Below are positions 21,938-35,400 of a stretch of DNA of 64,000 nt, in pieces; position 1 is the first letter of the stretch; each line of letters begins with the position of its first letter. Position numbers and translations under genes: made by a program. This DNA is from Lepidodermella squamata (lineage: Eukaryota; Gastrotricha): the NCBI GenBank assembly GCA_047495785.1, contig JBLDXI010000017.1, positions 930,001-994,000 of the forward strand, read 5' to 3'. Below the pieces are notes generated by a model. The model was not told the DNA's origin, ran no database searches, and saw nothing but the letters and a program-made list of their open reading frames with translations.

Positions 21938-24900
21938 TCAAAACTCAACTCCATCCGTTGCCATTATTTCGTTTAGCATAGGTAGAATAACAAAAAGTGT
22001 TAGCGGTATGATGAGGTTCCACACCCCATTCACGTACATGATGCTTTTGTCCAGCGCAACGCAATAGACCAACCACCGATGTTTGAAGTCCTTATTACCC
22101 TGATCGTCCTCATTCTGATTGTGGCGCTCGGTGTTCCGCCTATTAGTATCCCGGCGTTGATTCCGCGTCGGCGAACCACCACTGTCTTCGCCATTCGTGC
22201 AACACGACGACTCAAGTTTCCGCCAAATTTCCGACCCATCCTTTTGCGAGACCGTGTAGGCCCGCGGCCGCGGCTCCTCGCCGTCACCCGTGCTCAATCG
22301 GGGTGAAGGTCGCGAAATTAACGGCGCTGGGATATTACCAGCCGGCGTGTTCTCCGAATCTTCGCTTTCATCCACCGAAAGGGGCGCGGTATTCCGCTGC
22401 CGGATGCAGTGTTGGATCGACATGTACTGCGTCGACTGGCCGCCGCCGTAGCTGCTAACTTTACGCACCAGTTCGCGAGGTAGCACGAGTTTAGGATCAT
22501 CGAAATGCGGCTTCACATAAACTTCGCGCAGAGTCTTAAATAATTACAAAAAAATAACCATTAATTCACGGAAAGAATCCGATTTTTTTTATACACAAGA
22601 AAGAGCCTTTTGACTATTAAATCTATTGAAAGGACAAGTTTACAGTAATTCAGAAAGCTGAAAAATCACGGTAAAACGAATTCTCACATTCTCATCATCT
22701 CCATCATCATCCTTGAATTATCGAAAATTACCGGAATTTCAGTATTTTTTTAAGAAATTTTAAACGAACCTGAACTTTGACATTCGGCCGGTCGGCGTCA
22801 AAGTCCTTAATCTCAACCTTGGTGTGATTTTTGATATCGCCATTATTGGGACAATGCTTCGAATGACCTGTCCCGTTGATTTGGCCGTTTTTCGTTCGCA
22901 GCATGTTAACCGACGGTGACGGCTTTACTACCTCACCCTTCCCGTCCAAGATCCAAGTCCCGGGCACCGAGTTATTTATATCAGGGCTCGCCAAGCCTCT
23001 GCTGTGGCTAAGCGATGGAGTTAATGTTTTGCCGTTTCCATTTGGCGTCTTATGATGACGGCCAGGTTCGGTGGTTATCAACAATTCACCGCTGTTATGC
23101 GACGAACGGGCGACTGAGGACGAAGTTCCGAGTTGTTCAGCCGTAATAGCTCGCTCGTAGCAGTCTTTCGTGTAATTTCGTAACAGCTGGTCTTTCGCCA
23201 TTCGATCGACCTGGTTACGCGACCGGTTGCGCTTTGAGCTTGGGAAACAACCAGTCCCTTCACGGCCGACTTTATCCGGCCAAACAATGCTGAAGAACGA
23301 TGCAAACATTGCTAAAATCGTTGGCTCCTTATTCGGATACCTATTAATATGCCACGAATTTGACTAAAATATTAGGGTGGCTATTTGTTAATTACCGTAA
23401 TACTGTGTAGAGCATAACAAAGGAGTTAATGAGGGCGAAAACCAGGTTGATGCTGACGATGGCCATGTAAATTTGGAGCAGCGACATTGAGTCGGACGAT
23501 TTTGGTATGTGAGCCGCAATTCCTGAATATTCACAAAAATTAGAATAAATTATGTAAAAAATCTGACTGTGTTTTTTTAATTGGCTCCCATCACGTTAAA
23601 GACCTTATTCCTTATAAGCGACTTCCTAATTGGGATTAGGACAATTGGGAACATTTTCACTACTAAAATTGGTGGTGTCGGAGGCTTCTAGAGAATTTGT
23701 TTTTAATTTGGTTTCCGATCACTGATTTGTAAAATCGATATATTTTTTCTTTCCCAACTGTTTTTATTCCGTTTTCGCTAAACTTCCTGAGATTTTAGCT
23801 GAATAAGTTCATATTCAGGCATTTATAGTAGCAAATGATCTTTTATACAAATTATTTAGATTATTTTACGCCACTCCGCTTTGTCAATTCTATAGTCAAT
23901 CGATTTCTCGTTATGCGATTGCCCTCAAGATTGCCTACAAATAGCTCGGACAGGGCTGATAAGTTCTTCCAGGATTTAATGGATGTAAATGGTGGCAAAA
24001 TTTATGCAAATCCTTCTGCGGACCCAATTCCATCATATAACATAACATCTCCGAGGAATACTGATAAAATCGCGCGATTTCTCATGTTTTCCAGTAAAAT
24101 TGCCTACCTGAGTGAGTTACAGAGGCGCCGATGAAAAGGGCTGTTAACATGGTCATACGGCCAGGGTGTTCAACCGGCAGCGTGTGGCTCAGCGTCTGCA
24201 GCAGGGCTAGCATGAGTTCAGGGAAAATGAAGTACATGAAGTAGAAAGCGCTTTTGCGTCGCAGTGAGAACACGAAAGTGATGCATGAAAAATTTTTGCC
24301 GTCGTAGTCGACCTTTTCGGGCAGCGCCCGGTAGCCGAGAATTGTCCAGTGCAAGTTGACGTAGTACTCTTTAATATCGACCGCTTCTTCGCCTGGGTAC
24401 AAATCAATCTCGAGATACTGAGACGGGTAGATCCACGACTCGAAGCGGACCTCGCAGTTTTGACGATCGAATGGGAAATAGGAGATGATTACATTACAAC
24501 GGGTGACAAGGCGACCCGATGGGAAATATCCAACCCCGCCGTCTGATGTCAGATCAACATTTGTCACTTTCCGAGTTAATGAATGCGGCTCGGGAGAATT
24601 GACTATGGCCTAAAATAAAAATAAGTACATTTTAAAAAATTTTAATTTAATTTTCAAAATTTCAAAAAGACTCACGATATCAGGTAGCCAGATTTTATCG
24701 CTGGAAATGGCCATCCAGGTGATGTTGCCGAAGCGTTGCGGGTCCCAGGCCAAAAATTCATCGACCCAGATCATTTTGACGCATGAGGCCATAATCATAA
24801 CTTGGTCACGCTCGATTAAATCTTCAATCATCATCACACACATTCCAACCTAAAATTAGGAAATTATTCCAAGAAAATTCTAGCCAGCTTCAGCCAACTA

Positions 24901-25273
24901 ACCTTGACCTAAAAAAACAAAAAACATTATTATAAAAATAGGAAAATCGGGTATAGATTTATACCGTAATTGGTTTATGGTGTTGACGAACTGGTCTGAC
25001 GTGTTTTTGGTAGTTTTTCCCCAGCAAATTTTCATAAAGCGCATGTTCGGCTGAAAATTCGCCGTCAGTAGACGCCGACCATGGTACTACCGGGGGCGAC
25101 GCTGGGCGTTTGGTCATAATTGAGGCAGGCGGGGGTACTTTAGGCACTGTGGTCTGGCGGCTGTTTCGCGGCACTACAACCGTTTCCTGGTCGACTACGA
25201 CCAGCTCGCGCTGTTTCGCATCCTGTTTCGCCTCACCGACCGCCAGTAACACGAGGAAAAAAAGCAGTAACAT
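21938..25273 (-). CDS. Cys-loop ligand-gated ion channel subunit, LGIC-B
   Basis: Seven exons: 25273-24965, 24908-24903 (6 bases), 24849-24676, 24609-24108, 23522-23396, 23340-22770, 22534-21938 (761 aa). The signal peptide is MLLLFFLVLLAVGEA. Ligand-domain motifs are CVMMIEDLIERDQVMIM, WVDEFLAWDPQRFGNITW and IWLPDI. The Cys-loop runs Cys-201 to Cys-215 with YFPFDRQN. Loop C (EKVDYDGKNFSCITFVFSL) has no vicinal Cys pair. M1 starts MYFIFPELMLALLQ. The M2 lead-in is HPGRM and the pore helix MTMLTALFIGASVTH ends in an intron after THSG. M3 is split by the intron at YTVLR. M4 (HRWLVYCVALDKSIMYVNGV) is followed by a short tail ending DGVEF. The cytoplasmic M3-M4 loop is about 300 residues. Part of the pentameric receptor cluster; ligand unknown. 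Confidence 0.87.
23716..23745 (+). repeat. Dispersed GATATCG repeat, partial copy 3
   Basis: A short fragment (ATCACTGATTTGTAAAATCG) lies in an LGIC-B intron and matches the start of the family. Confidence 0.55.
24903..24908 (-). other. Predicted 6-base microexon (GTCAAG, Val-Lys) of LGIC-B
   Basis: On the minus strand the sequence reads ...tttttttag|GTCAAG|gttagttgg. Exon 1 ends PIT (phase 0) and the next full exon begins VGMCVMM. The three paralogues encode (V/I)VVK-VGM without a break, so Val-Lys must be supplied here, and these six bases supply exactly that between good splice sites. Confidence 0.75.
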
Positions 25274-28200
25274 GCGTGACAGACTGGTGGCTTCAAACGA
25301 GTTGCCGAGAGAAAATATTAGACATCCGCTTCTTAAGGAATTCGGCGAATCACAGCAACTGGGGCGCGCATTTTTCTAAAAAATATTGAAAAAAAGTCTA
25401 AAATATATCGGAAATATGAAGCGTCCGCTCTAGAATGAGATTACAAAGGCGTTGAGGTTTGGGAAAAACTAAAAATATCAGCCAAAAGCTAAAAAAAATC
25501 TAACATGGCTGATGTCATAGAACATAGCGCCATAGAACCAGCATGAAATTCTAGTTAAATTGTAAAACTCTGAATCATAAGCGTAAATTATATCGCAAAA
25601 ATGTGATTCTCCTAATTTTTCCAAAAAGAAAATGCCGAACCAGAGTTGTCCACGGGTCGAAAAATTGAGGCCCGGCCCGGCCCGTCATTAAATATCTCCA
25701 AACCCGGCCGAACTATTTTACAATTTTGCAATATTTCAAAGAATCATAACGCAGCCCGCGGGGCAATTATCGATTTCAAGTATTGATTTTAAATTTCATT
25801 GATTTTAAAGACCGAATGCGGCGTGCTTTTTGATCTTAAAATAGCAAATAAAACGTGAAAATAGCCGAAAAATTGGCAAAATATGGCGCGTATTTCCAAG
25901 TTTTATACAAAATATCTGGCGATTTTTAACAAAAAGAGTAATGACATGGACACCGATGTGTAAAATATAACTACGGCCGCTATATAGGCTTTATGTTATT
26001 TACAAAGAAACCCGGAATAAACAGGCGTCTCAAGAGATTAAAGTTGCTGGTCTAAAACAGGTATATAGCCTTTCCGATTATGAAGTATATTATAATATTT
26101 TGAGAGGCAAAAAGGAAGTTGACACTTTTCAACGTACAATATAATAGACTTTATACGCGCGTCATTGACAGAGCAAACATTACATCTAAGGGCGTGGCTA
26201 ATAATAGGCAGTGGTAAAATAAATAATTTAATTGCTTTAAAACGCTCGATTGTACATAAATTGAGTAGAAAATTCGTCGGTTTAATGCTGCCTTAGGCTA
26301 TAAGCTAGCTATATGAACAGGAGAATGGAAAGGCCGCATAAATTATGCACTTTCGCTCTCCCGTTTCAGCCACCCTGGTGCGCCTTCTTCATGACACAGA
26401 CGATGATGTTTTCGCAAAAAATATTTAGGGACGCACAAGTTTCGATGACTTGAGCTGTGGCCTGATCAGCTTTCAGCTTTCAGGGTACAACATATTATTA
26501 TTGCAATAAAATACCAGTGCTAACATCGAGAGTGCTATAACGTTTATATATTAGGAGGCCGGAAAAATTGAACTGATTTCCTTCAAGTGTACTACTGCCC
26601 CGATTGTTTATTGGCTGTGCGTGGAAGGCGTGAGTAGGTTTTAAACGCATCTCTCATCGCGCAATAAACGCGATGATAAAAAATAATAATATATAGCGAA
26701 AATTACTAACAAGCAAGGGCGCGGGCACATCTGCGGTTTTTTCTCATCACTGGAATTCAACCGCAGTATATATTACAATAATTTAGGAGAAAAAAATAGG
26801 GACGTTTAACGTAAAATTACTGCACGCGCTAAATTACATGCGACACTAAGGGGCAGTGAAATGAGGATTAGATGCATAAAAAAAGACGGCCATATTATAC
26901 TTGCCTTGCGGCGGTGGTGGCGATCAGGCTGATGCAGTATAACGGCAGTATCACACTCGATCATCGGCGCGTTGGTTCTGATTAGTCGTCATAACAATGC
27001 ATTATCAAATATAAGAATTAAATATAATAAAATAAAAACATGGTAAAAACTGATATTTCAAGTACTTTTCCGGCGGATTGAGTAGCATCAGATTTTTTGT
27101 ATCAATTTTAAACTATTTTTTTCCGCGCTGCGCGTCAAATTTGTCAAGCGCAACGGGGCGTGAAAAAACTGAATAAACGTGTGACCCCTTTATTCCTCGT
27201 GGGACTGAAGTGTGAATGAAAAAACAACCATTTTTACTTCAAGAATGTGCTCGAAAAAGGGAATAATCGGGGCCAAAAAATTTGAACAAAATAACTCGGT
27301 TCTTCTTTTGGCAGAGCATCTAAAAAATGAGCTATATTCAGACGATCGAAGACAATAAAAAGCTTATAATTGACGATCTGTATTCTGCGGTGAGCCAAAA
27401 GCTCGGAAATCCGGATTTATTAAAATATAAATATACGAAAAACGAGCTTCCTACTAACAAATTTAATCTAATTTTGCGGGCACGGGGAGTTCCGATTATG
27501 AAGTGCACTACCTGAGGCCAATATCTAAAATGCAGCAGGCCGATCGGAAATTTCAACTTTTATAGCTGCTCATCAATGAGTGTAGTCAGCTCAAGTGCCT
27601 TGAATTGTTTTTCGGGTGAAGCATATAATGCTGCGTGACTGAGCACTCGGATTTCACTTACCTTTGTCGTGATATGAATGGCTGTAAGCCGTGACCGATA
27701 ATCGGAAGTTGAAATTCAATGTTGACAACGGTCCGATAAAGCTGGCGCAAACTTTATTTTAGATATCATCTATTATGGACAAAAGTTTCTCGAAGACTGT
27801 TTATTTTTTTTCCCAAAAATAATGAAATATCAGCCGCGTAAACAAAATAGCCGGCGCGGTACCACAATGGGACCGCTGTTTAGCGCGTGATGAGAATGCG
27901 ATATATAATATAGAATTTAAATTCACCATATAATCATTGATAATTAAGTTATATATCGAGGAGAGTGGTAAAATATAAAATCAACAAAAAATTATATGAA
28001 TAAGTTAATTTAAAAGGCTCAACTTGGCAGAAACTGGGGCAATATAAAAAATCCTCCTTAAATAAAAATTGGCATGCAATCTCGCAATTTTTCGATCTTG
28101 AACAGTTCCTCAGAACATCTGAACTAATTTGGATGAAATCCAAAGACACGATAAAGCCCAAGGTGTTTAAAATAACCATTTCCACTAAGCCGACGTAGGT

Positions 28201-29480
28201 GTGACGGTTTTTCCGCGCGGTTTGGTCGACCGTATCGACCGGTAGCACAATTAATATCGCTAAGGACTATTTAATCGCTAAAAGCTGTTAAAGCATGGCA
28301 TTAAAACAATGCTATTTATAATACAATATCGGTAAGAAATCAAGAAAAAATAATCGAGAAATATGATGTAGGGCGCGAACAACGCGCCAACCACCACCCT
28401 CGGAAGTTGTAAGCCGCGCGTTGTCTATAGCTGTCACATTTATACTCGAGCAATGTCAAGTGCACTTATTGCTTTGTTCCTACATTTTATGCAATTTACT
28501 CGATTCTTAACATTGTTGTAATACAAATATATAAAATAGCTAAACAAATCGAATTCGCTATTGACTTTTCGGGATTTTTGGCCTACAAATGCCGCGATAA
28601 TAAGATTTGAATTCCGACAAAATCTTGGCAGGCAAAGTGCGGGAATGGTTAAAACCAGTAGCAAAAAAACTGGGATTCAATTATGTAAACAATCACACTT
28701 TTTAGGCCATTCGCCGATTCCTATATCCCAGGAGTAGCGGCCTGGCTGGGAGTCTGGAAAATCACGGAAGCATGAAGCCAAATGACCCTGATTTTTATAC
28801 CGACGATAAAAACTATATAAGTATATAAGTATAATCAATCAGGGGCACAAATAGCAGCTGTATTGGGCGCGGAAGTGAAAAATGGCTAAAAGCACGTTCA
28901 CCTATATAGATTTCATAAAAAGCGCCATGAAAGCCACAACTTCATGACCCCTATATCCGATAATGATTGCCATCATTTTTACTTTCGAGTTGTCTGGTGC
29001 AATTTGGGTCAAATATTGACGTATTTTCTTTGAATTATCTAGAAACTCAGGTGAATGAAGAAACGAATAAGAAGGTAGATTTTTTATTGGGAAACTATTG
29101 TGATAATAAAATTAAGTGATGGGGAAAATATCAATAAACAAAATGAGGGCTTGTTTAGGGCAAAAAGTGTCGCGCAATGGGAGCGTCTCGTGCTAAATCC
29201 TCTTAGCCGCGCGGCCTCAATCAATTAAATAGCTTCAGGCAATGGTTGTCAGCCCCAATAGGCTATTTTCGCCTCATATTATCGAACCGAAAAAAAAACC
29301 AACGTGGACGCTATAAACAATAGTAAAATAGCACCGGCGTCAATTGATAGAAAAAAGGCAAGGTCAACGCAATGAAGAATTTTGATATTTTATTCGAATT
29401 TCGATCATAAAGCTTTTACACATTTTTAGTTTATACACAACTTCCAGCATTGTTTTATAAAAAAAATAGCCAGATGATTA
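25274..29480. other. 4.2 kb spacer between LGIC-B and LGIC-D, no supported gene
   Basis: This is AT-rich sequence with many short open frames and no recognisable protein. A 62-codon frame with a real ATG at 27327-27515 (+) is the longest plausible one and has no family match that I recognise. The region includes the promoter of LGIC-B, adjacent to 25273. No tRNA-like or tandem-repeat structure was found by eye. Confidence 0.4.
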
Positions 29481-32400
29481 TCATGCCTGGTACGGCTTGT
29501 AATTGCCTTGCGACATGAAAAATAGCTCATTTACGACAGGCACCAGGGTGAACAGAATTACTGGAACAACAATGTTGAGCGTGCCAGCAAAATACCTGAA
29601 TAAAAAATTGGAAAAAATTGAAAAATTAAATTAAAAAAAAAACGAACATAATAATTTTATCAAGCGCGACGCAGTAAATGAGCCATTTTCGCTTCAAATC
29701 TTGCGCCTCGTTCTCAGCCGCCTGCATGCTACGCCGGTGTTCGCTTTTCGCTGTTTTCATTGAACTTTTGTTAGGAAGAAGGGGCTTTTCCGGCGGTGGT
29801 GATGGCGCTGATGCTTGCGGCGCGAAGGCAGACCGGCTGACTGTCGAACTCGTCCGCCGGCGCCGCATCGGATTCGCGTTTTCCGACTGCAAATCCGACG
29901 TCTCTTCACGGTCGTCCGACTCGTTGCCGCTCGACATAATCGCGATTCGGTGATTGCTGTTCGAAGGGCTATGACCGTTTTTCGGCGTTAAACTCGACGC
30001 ACCCCGCGGCGGCAGGGGCGGCGACCCGGGTGCTTGGTGCCGGGAGGGTGATCGCTGCGGTTCGTTGAGGCTGCGCTGTTTTGACATGTAGCCTATAGTT
30101 GATCCGCAGACGTCCCAATTCGCGATGTTCATCCGCGCGGCAGGCCCGCGGTTGCTGAATACCGACGCGTTTGGCGCGAAGGTCGATTGCACATTTATCT
30201 GAAAGAAATCAATCATATATAAGCAATTTATGAGGGACAATTTGGTACTAAATATTGGAACAACAAAATTTGAGGTTCCAGCACTAAATTATAAAATTCT
30301 ACCACAACATGTTTTCGCTCTTTTGCAATTTAGACTTTTTCCTTTTTTGATCGATGACTTGATCGATGATTTTTTAGATAACTGGCACCCCAAGTTGAAG
30401 GGGAAACCCCAATATTGAGTGTCTATACTCTATACAGACATCAGAAAAATCATTGATTTGTAAAATCAATATCGGAAATCGGTTTCAGTTCTGCAAATGG
30501 ATTGTTAATCGTAAACCGACTGCCAATGGCGCAAAATACGCGCAATATTAGAAAATATAGTAAAAAGAGAATTATATGGAACCGTAACAACCATATTTTG
30601 AGGAAATTTCGTGCTGTTACCCTGAACTTCTAGCGTGCGCAATTGAGACAATTATTCTTAATTATTGCTGATTTTTCAGACTTTTCAATATCCACTTCTG
30701 GCAGATCAGCTTTTCCCAAATAAATAAATATTTAAAATGTATTTTACATTACTTTTTCATGCCTCGGGCGCGCCCCGTTCGGCGCAAGGCCATTTAGAGG
30801 CTAAGATGACTGTCCAAAGACCCAAAAAATGAATTTAAGCTTACGATACGAAACGAAACCTTATTCCCATCGCTCATCATCATCCAGCGAATGAACCTAG
30901 TCGACATTAAAGGTTGATGAGCAAGAAATGAGTACAAAGCTTCATTTGCTTACTCAAAAATACTTTGAGCTTCGCACTCACAAGGCGAAGATGGAAAAAT
31001 GCCCTAGAAATTGTACAACAATCGTGTTGACATGTACAAATTGAGAATAAAAAAATGAACACATTAACCAAGAAATCGCACATCACGTTCTTCACCTTCG
31101 AAGAATATGACCAACTTTTTTGAAATTAGACTTAAAATCCAGGTAAGTCGAAATTACAAAAATATTGCTAAATTATAAGAAATTTTAACGCATACGTTTA
31201 TCGTTAGATTTCACCTCGCAGGCGCCAAAACCGCGTAGAGGCCAAGTTAGCTCAAGGTTCAAAATTAAAGGTTTGCGGCGAATGCACATCGCATCGCTGG
31301 ACAAGGGTACTGAAACTCGTTTACGACATTTGCCGCAATTACGAATAAATAAGAAAAATTTACCTGTATCCCACGCGCAATCATCGGGGTCTTAATTTGC
31401 ATATTCTATTTTTAGCCTCTATAACTAAAACAGGTAAAAAGCAGGTGAGATGTTATCTTCTTGAAAAATAATGTCATTAGTAAATGAAAAATATTGAGGC
31501 TAGAAGAAACCTCGGAATAATTGAAATGTTTCAGACACGACAGGATGTCTGGCAACCTTATTTCGCCTGTCAGCAGATAAGGGCGGCAACAATGATTAAG
31601 TAATCAAAATTCACTCGAAAGCTCGACAGCGACAATAATTGTCCGAAATATTTTTTTACATTTAACAGGAATATTTGGACAAATTGAATTTCTCGTTCGT
31701 TAATTGAATATCAAGTTCGAATAATGTTCTATCAATTCCTAATTGTTCAGGCCCGTAAAATTGTTGAGAGATGTCTAAATATTGACCTAGTAATTAAAGC
31801 CTTCAACTAGTGTCTACAAGCTTCAATTAACTTGTCTGTTTTTCGTCCACATTATCCAAACACTTATTGTAGGCGTGCAAGCGATGAGGTATATCAACGA
31901 GAAATCAAGGCGATTTCAGTTCAGTATTCACCTGAATATTACAACATAGCATCAAACAAATTTTTCAAAAAATGACTAGTTCTTGGTTTAAAAAGCTGGC
32001 TGAGTGCCTCATCGAGTTGGAGGTTCGCTACAAAACTCGCCATTCGCCGCCGGTCAAGCGCAGTAGGCGGTGTACCGAGCCTGGAGTTTTCTACTATGGA
32101 TCGAAGCCTAATAGGGGTCCAATCGGTTCTCCGCATATTCGTCGGCGCCACTTGACGGCATAAACCTGCTCTTATAGACATTGGCATTATAAAAATTCGC
32201 TGCAATTATTTTCCATGAAATAAATTATTTGCAAGCCTTGAAAACTTGTTGATTTTCTTTACAAGAAATCGTCGCAACAAACGATGAGATCAGATGCTGA
32301 TCAGCTGATTTTTTTCTTCAAATAAGTTTGAAGTGCCTAGTTTTCAAGGTCCCCTCAAGGTTCCCGAACTCATGATTAATCTCATGATTATCTCTCTCGG

Positions 32401-35400
32401 GTAAGACTGGTTTTAGTCGCTTAAATTTCGAGGAGTTCCATTGGACTCATAAGGCTTCATTTTAATGAAAACTCCCCGCGAGGACTGACGTAATGTAAAA
32501 AATTGAAATCTATGGACGATTGAAGCTGGACAAATGTTCCAGCGGGGTCTATTGCCTTGAAAAAGATCGAGTCATGTCTTAAGCTATGACCTGAATTAAT
32601 TCTCTCTAGATTTCTAGATCTAAAATTTCTAAATTTTCGACGTCTGGGATACTCCAATGCTGTAAACTATTCTTTTTGGATATTATGTAGCAAGATTCCT
32701 CGAAACGGCTAAAAGCGTGGGAAAAATATAATATACCTGAAGTTAAGTGATGAAAAAAAATTAAAATGCACGCACTTCCTGAAGCAAATATTTTTGGCGT
32801 AGTACGCACCCTAAATTCAGGGTTCCAGCTGTAAGACTCCAGCACTAGATTTCCTTAGATATATTTTTTCGAGCTTCATGTCTTCTCTAGAATCTCAATT
32901 TTTATGTTGTCATGCCTAACCTATAGATCTTCATTTTACGCGTATTTTACGCTATCAGTGGTCAGTTTATGAGTTATACTTCAGCCTGCAGAGCCGATAT
33001 CGATTCCAAGTATCGATTTTACAAATCAGTGATTTTTCCGATATCAGCCGTCGTGAAACCTAACATCGATAATTTTTCTACGTAGCTTAGGGCTCCAGGT
33101 AGCTAAAACAAAAAAATCCTAGGTTCAGGGAGGGCATCGCTATCGATGAGAAAATGAAAAAGCCGAAATCGCAAAAAAATATGAAAAATTTAGCGCTGGA
33201 ACCTTGGTTTTAGTGGTGCAAATATTTCTTGATTTCAGATGTTGCCAAAACCCAATTTTCACCTGTTTGCGGTCATTTTCTTCATTATCTGATTCTATTG
33301 TATTAATTTTTACTGGGTCTTACTTTTAGCGGAACACCAAATTTTGCGAATTTTTAATGGGCCCAACACCAATTTTCGGAACTTTCAAGGATGTCATGAT
33401 TGACCAGCATAATTCCCAGTAAATAACCTTCAAATTAAGCGTGAAATTCTGTATAAGACGCATTCTTTACATCAGAATTCATACATTGCCTCAAATTCGT
33501 ATTATTATTCGAGAATCGACCTCAGGTTCAAGTCTCGAATTAGGTTCCGCTAAAATATATTCTGTTTTTCGTTGATGGCTCGTCGCCCATTCTCCAAAAC
33601 CTTCTCGCAATTGAATTTTTCGCAGAAGCAAGTCCCCATTTCCTATAAAAAAAACAAGCTTATCCGTGATTTTTCGGATGAATGCTATTACACGGATAAC
33701 ATCTGAAATTATAACGCGTGTTCGATCAAATCCTTCGAAGCGCAGCATAAATTGATCAGCGAGGAATAGGAGCATTTACTCGCCTGATCAAAGTCGACGC
33801 CCCATCCCGCCAAACCCGCGGAACTAACTGATGTGACCACGATTTACAGACTATAACGTATCCGTGTCCACAATCAAGGGTAGAAACTACTCATAATATC
33901 AAACCGTGTCTCATTTTTTCATGTTCTTGGTCATTTAATTATGAGTCATAAATTGGAACTTTAAACAAAGATGACCGTTTTATAGTATACTGTTTCCCCG
34001 TCAGTTGGTAAGATAAATGGTCAAACATCAGCCGAATTTTGCCGAAAATAGACGTCACAATAGTATTGAGACTAACTGAATTAAAAAAGACATTGCGAGA
34101 TAATTCAAGCTGGCCGTGAGCCCCGGCCTCGGAATTTTCGGGAAAGAAACTTGGTCGAATCTTAATTAAAAGGGTGCGTGGCCTTTCAGTTTTTAATTAA
34201 CGCCAATTTCGTCTTAATTACCCCTTGGACATCCTCCTCATTTATAGCTCTAGTATAAATAGGAGATGCGCATAATTCGATTTCGCATTTGTAAACATAT
34301 CATCGAAAATCATGCCTTATAGACCGTGGTTTCAAAAGCTGGTGGAGTGCCTCATCGAACTCGAGGTGCGATACAAAACGCGAAGCCGTACGAGTCAACT
34401 CTCGAGAATCCCACTTTCTCACCGTAAAACCAATTTGAAACGTCAACATTGTTAATAAAATTTCCATTTTTTTGAATAATTTTGGTTTTTTTCGAAACAT
34501 GTTCACCGCTCAACTTAGGGTTCCAGGCTGGATTTTCTGATTTTTCCGATATATCGATGAGCCCCATTTGCCGTAATTTTTCATTTCGGATATCTGGTGG
34601 AGGGAAATCGTTCTATTTCCTAGGCTGCTGATATCGAAAATCACTGATTTGTAAATTCGATATCGGAAATCGATATCGGCGATATCTGAAATATAGATCC
34701 TAAACAGACCGCAGATATCGCAAACTACGCGTAAACTCCTGTCCCATAAGTAACTAAAAAAAACGAAATACACGGAAATGGGGTCAGAAACTCTAAAACG
34801 TGAGGGGAAGTCATATCTGATGGCGAGAGAAATCTTAGAAAAGTAGAAATGGGTATAAAAAATTCCGTATAAATTTGATCCAACCAGGTAAAAACCGAAA
34901 ATTACCGAAAAAGTTACCATCGGAGTTTTCAGGGATATCTTCATTTCTTTGGTAAAGTTCTGGATAAAGGATGGAAGATTCCCCAAGTGGGTTTGATTTC
35001 AAAACTTAGTTTAAATTATAAAAACTTCGAAATTCTAAAATTACGCTGTAGTGAGATCTATTTGTTATTTGTTAGACCAGATAAAACTTGAAATTTAACG
35101 CTGGAATTCTATTATCGATTTTTCAATGTTAAACTGAATTCTTACCTCGACATCATTCGGGTTTTTTAACCGAACCGTGACCGGATATTGGTCGACAACC
35201 GCTCCGTTGTTTTTCGCCCGTGCCAGCGGGCTGCCGGTCGGTGTGCCGATCAAACTGCGACTCGCTGCTGGGAACCCGTTGAAATTCACCGAATTTACGC
35301 TACTCGGCAAATGGCCGTTCTGCTTCGTATGCTGGTCACACTTGAGAGCATCGACGCTCGATGGGAAGTGCGTAAATTGGCGCAGGTAGTGCGTTAGCGA

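Noticed and set aside
27327-27515. 62-codon plus-strand frame with real ATG, Lys/Leu-rich
   Set aside because: There is no homologue in the window, no clear promoter or polyadenylation signal placed as in the peptide genes, and no recognisable family. It could be a small gene but the evidence is too thin.
29626-30240. A separate truncated receptor gene carrying only M4
   Set aside because: Splice phase and domain order show it is the 3' end of LGIC-D, across a 4.9 kb intron.
33520-33545. A tRNA T-loop-like GGTTCAAGTCTC
   Set aside because: No matching acceptor stem, anticodon arm or D-loop could be drawn around it.
34300-34567. Minus-strand frames over small peptide copy 2
   Set aside because: They are antisense shadows of the conserved plus-strand frame and are not preserved at the 42984 copy.
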